Of a stretch of DNA of 64,000 bases, positions 9,694 through 16,291 are shown one piece after another. The stretch's first letter is position 1. Each line of letters begins with the position of its first letter. The notes beneath the pieces are model-generated. The model did not search any database. It saw nothing but the letters and a program-made list of their open reading frames with translations, and was not told where the DNA came from. A program made the translations under genes and the position numbers. The DNA comes from an uncultured Bacteroidota bacterium (GTDB taxonomy: Bacteria; Bacteroidota; Bacteroidia; Chitinophagales; Chitinophagaceae): assembly GCA_903887415.1 (NCBI GenBank), contig CAISPO010000059.1, positions 1 through 64,000 of the forward strand, given 5' to 3'.

Positions 9694-10303
9694 GGAATCT
9701 AATTTCTTTTGGCCGAGTTATACGGATTTAATGACCAGTCTTTTTTTCGTAATGCTTGTGCTATATGTGTTGACTTTTGTAAAACTTAAGTATCAGCAAC
9801 AGGCTACATTGGAACAACTGAACAAAATAAAAGAGGTTCAAAGTGCAGTGAAAGAATTAGATACGGTCTATTTTTCTTATCAGCCTGAGTACAAGAGATT
9901 TACGCTGAACAAGCAAATCCATTTTGAAAAGGGAAGTAGTTTGATAAATCCCGGCGACGTTACTTATCTGCATAGTGTAGGAAAGTGCATTATGGATTTA
10001 ATACAAAAACTGAAAAAGAAATACAACAATGACAATATCAAATATCTAATTGTAATTGAAGGGATGTCATCAAAGAGCCACTATAATGTTGATGAGTATA
10101 GAAATAATGATGTTCTAAGTTATCAAAGATCATTGTCTCTGTTAAAAATGTGGAATGAAAATGGGATAAATTTCGACCCAAATATATGTGATGTGCAAGT
10201 TGCTGGGAGTGGGGAAGGTGGCATTGGTAGAGATATTCAAAACGAGGAAGCTAATCAAAGGTTTCTTATTCAAATTATACCCAAAATTGGGGAGATTAAA
10301 TGA
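9683..10303 (+). CDS. MotB/OmpA-like stator partner (ZorB-like)
   Basis: 206 aa. A short cytoplasmic N-terminus leads into one TM helix (about residues 13-35, SYTDLMTSLFFVMLVLYVL). Its D15 sits where MotB and ZorB carry the ion-binding aspartate. A linker follows, then an OmpA-like peptidoglycan-binding domain (about 70-205) with an IHFEKGSS strand and a YQRSLSLLKMW helix. Family knowledge: MotB-type dimers insert in the channel pentamer and anchor it to peptidoglycan. It overlaps the upstream channel gene by 11 bp and the downstream protease gene by 4 bp, so the stator pair and its neighbours are one translational unit. Confidence 0.85.
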   Translation: MRTKESNFFWPSYTDLMTSLFFVMLVLYVLTFVKLKYQQQATLEQLNKIKEVQSAVKELDTVYFSYQPEYKRFTLNKQIHFEKGSSLINPGDVTYLHSVGKCIMDLIQKLKKKYNNDNIKYLIVIEGMSSKSHYNVDEYRNNDVLSYQRSLSLLKMWNENGINFDPNICDVQVAGSGEGGIGRDIQNEEANQRFLIQIIPKIGEIK

Positions 10304-10848
10304 AAATAGCATTCTTAATTTCATTGTTTGTTGTTACTGTTTTTTTTCAGGCATGCACCGGGTGTGGTGATGATGACAATTATATTGCTGCTAAGAAAAT
10401 CAATTCAGATCAAAAAGAGGATAAATACAATGAAAATGAACCTAAGGTTGATCACACAAGGGGGAAAGTTATCATTAAGATGACAAAAGAAGGTGGTGTC
10501 TATAAAATTCCAATTAGGATCAACGGAACTGAAATGGACTTCATTTTTGACACTGGAGCAGGAATAATATCAATTTCAGACCTTGAAGCATCCTATTTAT
10601 ATAAACAAGGAAAGATTGGGAAAGATGATATTATTGGTAAAGAAAACTTCCAAGACGCGACAGGTAATATTTCTGAGGGAGTAATTATTAATCTAAAAGA
10701 AGTGTCCATAGGAGGTAGAACAATATACAATGTACAGGCCTCGGTAACACATAATATTAATGCTCCACTTTTACTTGGTCAAACTGCTCTTGCAAAATTT
10801 GGTAAAATAACCATTGATTATGAGAATAATGAAATAGTATTTGAATAG
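10300..10848 (+). CDS. Retropepsin-like aspartic protease lipoprotein
   Basis: 182 aa. The signal sequence ends in a lipobox (FFQAC, with Cys about residue 19), so it is a predicted lipoprotein. After a charged linker a clan AA retropepsin-like domain appears, with catalytic D-T-G in FIFDTGAG followed by the expected hydrophobic strand and a C-terminal LLLGQTALAKFG segment. Bacterial members of this group act as homodimers, since each chain supplies one DTG. It overlaps the MotB-like gene by 4 bp, which places it in the operon. The substrate is unknown; processing of an operon partner in the envelope is one possibility. Confidence 0.8.
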   Translation: MKIAFLISLFVVTVFFQACTGCGDDDNYIAAKKINSDQKEDKYNENEPKVDHTRGKVIIKMTKEGGVYKIPIRINGTEMDFIFDTGAGIISISDLEASYLYKQGKIGKDDIIGKENFQDATGNISEGVIINLKEVSIGGRTIYNVQASVTHNINAPLLLGQTALAKFGKITIDYENNEIVFE

Positions 10849-10878
10849 TTTGCTTTTGAATTTTAATACATTACAGCG

Positions 10879-11577
10879 ATGAATAGAATGATATTTCTTC
10901 CGATACTTTTTCTATTTTTTGCGTGTTGCAATTTTGGTGAGCAAGAAACAGAACCAGAGCAACACAATGCGACAAAGCAATACACGGAAACATCCCAACA
11001 AAAAGAAAGGGAATCACAAACAGACCCAGTTGGAACAGATTGTGATGTTCACGGATCAGCAAATCCACATAGGCCTGAATATAGCCTGAATGTATATAAA
11101 AACAGGTATTCAATACCCCAAAAAAGTGATTATATTGATGAGATTACGATAAATCAGCTGATATTAAGTGGTAATGAAAATGAATTCCCAATTGAAAAAG
11201 CCGTAGTAATATCCGGGTATGTTTTTAATGTTAAAATGGGTGGAATTGAAACTTGTAATTGTAAAAACACTGATGAGAGATTCAGAGATACGCACATTGA
11301 GTTGACGCCGGACAAAGAACATACTGGTCCTGAATACAGATTAATTGTTGAAGTCACACCGAGGATTCGTACGCTAATGTCTGTAAAGGGTATAGACTGG
11401 TCAACTGAAGAATTAAAAAGCACATTAATTGGCCATTCCGTAAAAGTTTCAGGCTGGCTATTTTATGATGAAGAGCATAAAAGCCAATCATTTGCCACTA
11501 ATCCTGCCGGAGAAAGAAATTGGCGTGCAAGTTGTTGGGAAATTCACCCCATTACTAATATCGAAATTATACACTAA
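10879..11577 (+). CDS. Lipoprotein, possible OB-fold domain, last gene of the island operon
   Basis: 232 aa. The lipoprotein signal ends LFLFFACC. A low-complexity linker rich in Glu, Gln and Thr (about residues 22-50) follows. The remaining domain has a strand pattern with VISGYVFNVKMGG, a CNC motif, DTHIELTP, RLIVEVTPR and GHSVKVSGWLFYDEEH. This looks like an OB-like barrel seen in bacterial hypothetical proteins, but no function can be assigned. It starts 30 bp after the protease gene. Its stop is only 10 bp from the stop of the convergent small gene at 11588, with no obvious terminator between. Confidence 0.68.
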   Translation: MNRMIFLPILFLFFACCNFGEQETEPEQHNATKQYTETSQQKERESQTDPVGTDCDVHGSANPHRPEYSLNVYKNRYSIPQKSDYIDEITINQLILSGNENEFPIEKAVVISGYVFNVKMGGIETCNCKNTDERFRDTHIELTPDKEHTGPEYRLIVEVTPRIRTLMSVKGIDWSTEELKSTLIGHSVKVSGWLFYDEEHKSQSFATNPAGERNWRASCWEIHPITNIEIIH

Positions 11578-11587
11578 TAATGATTAG

Positions 11588-11797
11588 CTAATTTAAACTT
11601 GAAAAGCCTCTAATTTTAGTTTCTTCGAATATTGAGTTTATTTTTTTACACTCGTAATATTTTCCATTTACTAATATTGCCTGTACATTCATCTCTGTGC
11701 AGATTACCCAAACTTCAACCGATGCGAGCTTGTTTGGATCCACAACGTCAAAAGTGTGGCTAGTAAATTCTGTTTGATGCTTAATCGTGATTTCCAT
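11588..11797 (-). CDS. Small hypothetical protein coupled to the serine recombinase
   Basis: 69 aa, family not recognised, no TM segment or signal peptide. It begins with ATG overlapping the recombinase stop as TAATG, a classic translational-coupling arrangement, so it is probably made with the recombinase. The sequence is a mix of beta-prone segments (VEVWVICTEMNVQAILVNG). It could be an accessory or regulatory factor of the recombinase. It converges on the nine-gene operon with a 10-bp gap. Confidence 0.55.
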   Translation of the reverse strand: MEITIKHQTEFTSHTFDVVDPNKLASVEVWVICTEMNVQAILVNGKYYECKKINSIFEETKIRGFSSLN

Positions 11798-12420
11798 TAT
11801 GCTACTTTTAATTGTTTAGTTTCCAACGCCACCTTCTTTACTTTCATTATAGTGGCGGTTGAAGCATCGGTTATCTTGGCAATTTCCCTAATAGTGGTGT
11901 TGCCTTCATTCAGGTACTTCAAAATGAGTTTATTGTTTTCTTTTTTCAGAAAATCAACCTTACGTTCATTGGATCCGGCTTTCCTTCCAAAAACAACACC
12001 ATTATTTCGGGCTGCAACTTTCCCGGCTTCTGTTCTTTCCCGGATTAATTCTTTCTCCTGTTCAGCAATCACTGACACGATATGGCTGAACAATTTAAAA
12101 ATCGGATTTGGCTTGCCATCAACTATGCTATCAAGATTCATGTTCTGAATATGAACATTCACTCCATGCTCTTCACACAGCTTCAAAGTTGTGAGTGTAT
12201 CAAAAGCATTCCTGCCCAGGCGGCTGAACTCTTCAACATATAGATCAGTAACCTTGCCGGCTTCAATCAATTTTAAAACCGCAGCACCTTGTGGTCTTTT
12301 TGCAAAAGCAATGGACCCGCTTATTTGTTCCTGAGCTATTAGGTCATATTCCCTATTATCGAGTAACTGTCTTGAGCCGGATTGTGATAAAGTTGACCAG
12401 CGAATGTATTTTACTTTCAT
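11797..12420 (-). CDS. Serine recombinase (resolvase/invertase family)
   Basis: 207 aa. The N-terminal catalytic domain shows YIRWST with nucleophile S9 in a slightly diverged motif (usually YxRVST), SGSIAFAKRPQG and EEFSRLGRNAFD, then a long helix with EQEKELIRERTEAG. The C-terminal helix-turn-helix is about residues 165-195 (TIREIAKITDASTATIMKV). Small serine recombinases resolve or invert DNA between short res/dif-like sites. The gene faces leftward, and its upstream side holds a 181-bp tandem repeat that could be its substrate. The adjacent tyrosine integrase makes this an integrated mobile island. Confidence 0.88.
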   Translation of the reverse strand: MKVKYIRWSTLSQSGSRQLLDNREYDLIAQEQISGSIAFAKRPQGAAVLKLIEAGKVTDLYVEEFSRLGRNAFDTLTTLKLCEEHGVNVHIQNMNLDSIVDGKPNPIFKLFSHIVSVIAEQEKELIRERTEAGKVAARNNGVVFGRKAGSNERKVDFLKKENNKLILKYLNEGNTTIREIAKITDASTATIMKVKKVALETKQLKVA

Positions 12421-12512
12421 TTTGTAGTATTTAATTACTTAGCAGTAAATATACGACAGACCACGCTGGAAACCCCTGTTTTCGGGCATTTTAACGATCT
12501 CCTAGCGTGTCA

Positions 12513-12900
12513 ATTTAATTGTTGAAATTTATTGAGGCCGCATCCGCTGAAAATGGCCGCCATAGCCAGTTTCATGGATTTTATATTTTTTCAACAAAAA
12601 TTATCATGGCGATAAATGATGCTATTTTTTGGCGATAAATGAGAAACCGATTCCATGCTTTTTTAATAAATCAGTTCGCCATTTTTTGTGGTTATTTAAC
12701 TGTTGAAATTTATTGAGGCCGCATCCGCTGAAAATGGCCACCATAGCCATTTTCAATGTTTTGATATTTTTTCAACAAATATTTTCATGGTGAAAAATGA
12801 TGCAAATTTTTGGCGATAAATGAGAAAGCGATCCCATGCTTTTTTAAAAAATCAGATCGCCAATTTTTGTGGTTATTTAACTGTTGAAATAAGTTGAGGC
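12513..12900. repeat. 181-bp tandem direct repeat upstream of the recombinase
   Basis: Two near-identical units start at 12513 and 12694. A third, truncated unit of about 27 bp starts at 12875. The anchor GTTGAAATTTATTGAGGCC recurs at 12521 and 12702, and a diverged form recurs at 12883. Each unit also has an inner GGCGATAAATGA-type motif, at full length twice in unit 1, and an inverted GATCGCC/GGCGAT element. No reading frame is credible here. The region lies between the recombinase start (12420) and the small-gene cluster, so it could be a recombination site, an iteron-like replication or transfer site, or a multi-copy operator. Confidence 0.88.
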
Positions 12901-12914
12901 AATGCATAAAAAAG

Positions 12915-12940
12915 AAAGCCCAGTTTTACACCGGGCTTTT
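12915..12940 (-). terminator. Rho-independent terminator for the small-gene cluster
   Basis: Stem AAAGCCC (12915-12921) pairs with GGGCTTT (12933-12939). On the minus strand the hairpin is followed by a T-rich run (CTTTTTT). It directly follows the stop of the zinc-ribbon gene at 12943 and separates that transcript from the tandem repeat. Confidence 0.75.
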
Positions 12941-12942
12941 AC

Positions 12943-13179
12943 TTATTCGTTTAAGATTTCATTAATTTTATCTTCTCTCCTTATTGCTTTACGCCTATTA
13001 TATTCAACCTCAACTATTTCTATTAGTTCTTTGTCAAAACTTGTAATTTGTTTGCAAGTAAAACAATGAAGATATTTTGTTCCTGCAGCTACTAATCCAA
13101 CTCCATTAGATAATGCATCTATACCAATATCATCTACTTCACCACATTTAGGACATTCCGGTTTTAATTTCTTATTCAT
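12943..13179 (-). CDS. Small zinc-ribbon protein with the shared C-terminal tail
   Basis: 78 aa. CPKCG at about residues 9-13 and CFTC at about 39-42 form a four-cysteine zinc ribbon. The protein ends RREDKINEILNE, similar to the tails of the two neighbours (RDKQIDEILN and RDKQIDEILK). The gene is the last of three leftward genes, 3 bp after its neighbour. No enzymatic function is evident; zinc ribbons of this size usually mediate nucleic-acid or protein binding. Confidence 0.65.
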   Translation of the reverse strand: MNKKLKPECPKCGEVDDIGIDALSNGVGLVAAGTKYLHCFTCKQITSFDKELIEIVEVEYNRRKAIRREDKINEILNE

Positions 13180-13182
13180 AAT

Positions 13183-13569
13183 TTAATTTAATATTTCGTC
13201 AATTTGCTTATCTCTAATGTATGCTGTTCTACCTGCTACGAAGCAATCCTCTACAACCATTGTGCTTCTGTAATCCATGGTATCATTAACTATACCTATC
13301 ATTTCGTCAAAATCCTCATCATAATCTAGTTCTGCAATTAAATCACAATCGAAATCCCATATACAAGTAAGCATACTACCACATTCCGAACAGCTATAAT
13401 CTTCTTCTTTGGTGGCATCATCGATTCTTAAATCATAATCTAAGTATTCTAACTCGGTGCTACCACAACAGGGGCATGTGTTGCCCAATTCAAAATATAA
13501 TCCTGTCCTGTCAACCGTGACTTCTCTACCAAAGGAATCCTGTCCGTCTATAATAAATTCTATATTCAT
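13183..13569 (-). CDS. Acidic zinc-ribbon protein with the shared C-terminal tail
   Basis: 128 aa, strongly acidic. Cysteine pairs CPCCG (about residues 32-36) and CSECG (about 59-63) form a zinc ribbon. A very acidic stretch (LIAELDYDEDFDEM) follows. The C-terminus is AYIRDKQIDEILN, almost the same as that of the upstream 76-aa neighbour. It is the middle gene of the three-gene leftward cluster, with gaps of 5 and 3 bp. Acidic small island proteins can be DNA mimics, but that is speculation here. Confidence 0.6.
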   Translation of the reverse strand: MNIEFIIDGQDSFGREVTVDRTGLYFELGNTCPCCGSTELEYLDYDLRIDDATKEEDYSCSECGSMLTCIWDFDCDLIAELDYDEDFDEMIGIVNDTMDYRSTMVVEDCFVAGRTAYIRDKQIDEILN

Positions 13570-13574
13570 TTTTT

Positions 13575-13805
13575 CTATTTTAATATTTCATCAATTTGTT
13601 TATCCCTGTAAATTGCTATTTTTAATGCCTTCAATCTTGGTATATGATTATCATTTATCCAATTGACGTACTCTCCTGTTACATCGGTTATTTTATCGGC
13701 GAGACTATAACCGCCATCCTCCGAATCTTCGATAAGCATATCTATATCCTCTTCGCTTAAATCTATTTCGACACCTTCTTCTTCTAAAATCCGCAATTGT
13801 GACAC
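13575..13805 (-). CDS. Small acidic protein with the shared C-terminal tail; start uncertain
   Basis: 76 aa from a GTG at 13805. It has an acidic N-terminal half (EIDLSEEDIDMLIEDSED) and ends AIYRDKQIDEILK, matching the tails of both downstream neighbours. The frame stays open for 20 codons upstream of the GTG, reading FFLAGCNEQ like a lipobox, but lacks a start codon before a stop. An ATG out of frame by one base sits just before a run of seven T, so the native 5' end may be frameshifted or lost. The start region overlaps head-to-head with the integrase by 7 bp. Confidence 0.5.
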   Translation of the reverse strand: MSQLRILEEEGVEIDLSEEDIDMLIEDSEDGGYSLADKITDVTGEYVNWINDNHIPRLKALKIAIYRDKQIDEILK

Positions 13806-14806
13806 CCAACCAGCTATTTCATCTTCTGTCTGTTCGTTACAACCCGCCAGAAAAAAAGCAACGCATTATAATAACAAGCTTCTTTCGACAATTTATTGAT
13901 GATACCAAAGCGGGCAAAAGAAAATCAAACAACAAACTAAGGATAAAAGCGGATAGCATAAAGTCTTACGGATCAACATTAAGAAGCTTCGAAAAATTTG
14001 AAGAGTATATTGGTAAAAGCTACTATTTAAATAATGTCTCTCAGCAACTCATTGAAGATTATGAGGATTACCTCTCTAACATACAAGGGCTGGCGTTAAA
14101 TACTAAAAGCACTTACCTAAAAAAGTTTGGGCTTATGATTGACTATGCAATAGAAAATAAATTGATAGACAAGGGTATAGAGTTGAACTGGAAGGGAATG
14201 TTAGGTTCTGAAAATAGTGATAGTATCTATTTGACTGACAATGAGATTGAGGACATGATGAGCCACAATGAATTTTCAAACCCAACTTATGAAGTTGTAC
14301 GGGATTTATTTATTGCAGCTTGTAAAACCGGACTAAGATATAGTGATTTTTCAAATTTAACTCAGGAGCAAATTCGTAATGGCAACATTTATGTGCTGCA
14401 AACGAAGACCAAGGCTAAAGTAACGATACCTATTCACCCAATTGCCCAAAGAATTTTTGATAAGTATTCGGCAGGCTTTCCTCCATGTCCTACGAACCAG
14501 CCATTCAATGATTATCTAAAAGAAATCGGCAAAAAAATACCATCGTTAAAGACGGAGTTTCTTAAAAAAATAACCAGAGGCGGGCAGGTGCAGGTAGAAA
14601 AATATGAGAAATGGCAATTACTCCAAAGCCATACTGCAAGAAGGACATATTGCACATTAGAGCATATGAAAGGCACGCCGATATTTACCATAATGGCTAT
14701 CTCTGGACACAAGGATGTTAAGGTGTTCAAGAACTATGTAAAATCCAATGGAGAAGAGAACGCAGATATCATGCGTAATGCTTGGCGAGAGCGTGGTGAA
14801 ATCTAA
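13799..14806 (+). CDS. Tyrosine recombinase (island integrase)
   Basis: 335 aa from GTG 13799. A SAM-like core-binding domain (about residues 28-115) is followed by the catalytic domain. Catalytic residues are visible: R in TGLRYSD, HxxR in SHTARRTYC, H in SGHKD and the tyrosine nucleophile in FKNYVKS. It lacks the roughly 100-residue arm-type DNA-binding domain common at the N-terminus of Bacteroidota element integrases, and no ATG exists upstream in frame, so the N-terminus may be truncated. It points at tRNA-Arg, whose 3' end is 143 bp away: the standard arrangement for tRNA-targeted integration. Confidence 0.9.
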   Translation: MTPNQLFHLLSVRYNPPEKKQRIIITSFFRQFIDDTKAGKRKSNNKLRIKADSIKSYGSTLRSFEKFEEYIGKSYYLNNVSQQLIEDYEDYLSNIQGLALNTKSTYLKKFGLMIDYAIENKLIDKGIELNWKGMLGSENSDSIYLTDNEIEDMMSHNEFSNPTYEVVRDLFIAACKTGLRYSDFSNLTQEQIRNGNIYVLQTKTKAKVTIPIHPIAQRIFDKYSAGFPPCPTNQPFNDYLKEIGKKIPSLKTEFLKKITRGGQVQVEKYEKWQLLQSHTARRTYCTLEHMKGTPIFTIMAISGHKDVKVFKNYVKSNGEENADIMRNAWRERGEI

Positions 14807-14821
14807 TCTTGACATATATAC

Positions 14822-14857
14822 AAAGCAAAAGACCCCTGAAATGGGGTCTTTGCTTTT
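14822..14857 (+). terminator. Strong terminator after the integrase
   Basis: A long stem, AAAGCAAAAGACCCC (14822-14836) against GGGGTCTTTGCTTT (14843-14856), with a 6-base loop. It ends in a T-rich arm and lies 15 bp after the integrase stop. The stem is A/T symmetric, so it could also stop leftward transcription from the tRNA side. Confidence 0.88.
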
Positions 14858-14902
14858 AAATGGATTGGAAAAACTGCCACAAATTCTGCCACAAATGAAA
14901 AT

Positions 14903-14935
14903 AAAGCGTTGCAAATACTTGATTTACAACGCTTT
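14903..14935. repeat. Perfect inverted repeat between integrase and tRNA, candidate attachment-site core
   Basis: AAAGCGTTG (14903-14911) and CAACGCTTT (14927-14935) form perfect 9-bp arms around a 15-bp spacer. The repeat ends 13 bp before the tRNA 3' end. Tyrosine recombinase core sites have such inverted arms, so this may be part of the island attR/attL. The matching second copy would lie beyond the left window edge. Confidence 0.5.
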
Positions 14936-14948
14936 ACAACTCTACTTG

Positions 14949-15022
14949 TGACCCGGATTGGATTCGAACCAATGACCCCCAGCTTAGAAGGCTGGTGCTC
15001 TATCCAGCTGAGCTACCGGGCC
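14949..15022 (-). tRNA. tRNA-Arg (anticodon UCU)
   Basis: A complete 74-nt cloverleaf on the minus strand. The acceptor stem GGCCCGG pairs with CCGGGTC (one G-U pair). The D-arm starts GCTC. The anticodon loop CTTCTAA sits on a CCAGC/GCTGG stem, giving anticodon TCT. The T-loop is TTCGAAT on an ATTGG/CCAAT stem, and the discriminator base is A at 14949. CCA is not encoded. The 3' end faces the island, making it the likely integration target. Confidence 0.96.
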
Positions 15023-15147
15023 GGTACTCAGATTTTATACATACCTGAACGATTTTGTTCAAGCGGGTGCGAAGTTAAAAAAAAATAAGGACTTGCCCTA
15101 TTGGAATTTGGGCTTTCGAATTCGGAATTTAGATTCTATACGTGGCG

Positions 15148-16089
15148 TTACTGCTTCGGTTTTTCCGCGTCATCCATTGGCGGCTGTTCCCCGTCCTGCA
15201 GTATCCTCGCCTGCATCAGGCCGCGCATATAATTCCACATTTCATTGTCCCATTTGAAGCCATCATACTCGCCGCTGGGCACAAAGGTGTATTTGCGGTG
15301 CGGGTCGTTCATCTGCGATACCAGTTTGTCAAAAATGATCACCCCTTTTTCCTGGTCCCAGTTCAGAGATACCTGGGTGCCTTTTTTGTATTCCAATATG
15401 AACCTGTTCACCCGCCGCTGCGGGAAATTCTCAGACACTACGCCAAATATTGGCGCCCCAAAGGTAACACCATGATCGTCTATCGTAAGCGGGTCCAACA
15501 CCTTTTTATTGCTTACCGGGCTCGACTCATTCAGTCCGAAAAGTGTATATACCTTATGTCCTTCCACCTCGTGTGCCATAATGCGGTAATAGATAGCGCC
15601 AAACCACTTTCCATTGGTAAGAATGCTATCTTCAGCGCCCTTGCCCACTTCTTCAGTGTAATCATGCAGCCCATATAGTTTTAATTTTTCGCCCGGCATC
15701 TGTATCGCACCGTAATAATGTTTTGTAAGCACAGTAGGTACCACCGCCCAGTTGAATACCCGGAAACTATTGTCATCGGAATAGATAATGTTTATTTTGT
15801 CCTTTAACTTATCAAATGGATACAAATAAGAATTTGGGATCTTTAATGCTCTTACCAATTGCCTCACAAAGCGCTCACTATACATAATATGGTCGTCTGG
15901 TATGAAAGAGTCATACATAGAGTCTGAAGTAACGACCATGGAATCTTCCATTATGTGAAATTTGTCCATATCCTGCGGTGCAATGCTCTGCGAAAAACCT
16001 GCTCCGTGAGATAATAAAAAAACAAAAGCTATTGCCATGAAGACCCTGCATATGCCTGCACAACTATATTTATTAACTGCCATTGCCAT
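15148..16089 (-). CDS. Exported hypothetical protein
   Basis: About 313 aa if it starts at the ATG at 16089; the frame extends up to an ATG at 16188, and another candidate lies at 16083. A signal peptide is evident (VFMAIAFVFLLSHGAGFSQ), so it is exported. The mature protein has no family motif that I recognise. The segment IMAHEVEGHKVY resembles a metallopeptidase-like HExxxH and is preceded by IYYRI, but no third ligand is evident, so activity is doubtful. It is monocistronic, next to the tRNA-Arg, and marks the first core gene right of the island. Confidence 0.65.
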   Translation of the reverse strand: MAMAVNKYSCAGICRVFMAIAFVFLLSHGAGFSQSIAPQDMDKFHIMEDSMVVTSDSMYDSFIPDDHIMYSERFVRQLVRALKIPNSYLYPFDKLKDKINIIYSDDNSFRVFNWAVVPTVLTKHYYGAIQMPGEKLKLYGLHDYTEEVGKGAEDSILTNGKWFGAIYYRIMAHEVEGHKVYTLFGLNESSPVSNKKVLDPLTIDDHGVTFGAPIFGVVSENFPQRRVNRFILEYKKGTQVSLNWDQEKGVIIFDKLVSQMNDPHRKYTFVPSGEYDGFKWDNEMWNYMRGLMQARILQDGEQPPMDDAEKPKQ

Positions 16090-16291
16090 TATTTTGAATA
16101 CATCAAACCTAAACATTTTTTTGTAAAAACCACTATGCCTCCAATCTTCAAAGACCTGTTTTAGCTTTATTTTAAATGAACATCGCATACCAATTCCGGC
16201 CTGTGACTTTCGACTTATGACTTATGACTTACGACTATAACTATGTTTTTCCCGTAAAAGCCATTATTTTCGGGTAAAATTAGCACTGCTG

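Noticed and set aside
8050-10303. Gliding-motility GldLM motor or flagellar MotAB
   Set aside because: The partner has a peptidoglycan-binding OmpA domain and the channel a long tail. No gld, spr or flagellar gene is near, and the locus is on a mobile island.
230-11577. Canonical Zorya system
   Set aside because: The channel pair fits ZorA/ZorB, but no ZorC, ZorD helicase or ZorE nuclease is in the window, and the other genes belong to different families.
12513-12900. CRISPR array
   Set aside because: The units are 181 bp long and almost identical along their length, with no short repeat/unique spacer pattern and no cas genes.
15142-15678. 178-codon plus-strand frame opposite the exported protein
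   Set aside because: It is antisense to a gene with a clear signal peptide and coherent sequence, and shows no domain or promoter.
15148-16089. Zinc metallopeptidase
   Set aside because: The segment AHEVEGHKVY resembles HExxxH but has the wrong spacing for HExxH, and no further ligand motif is clear.
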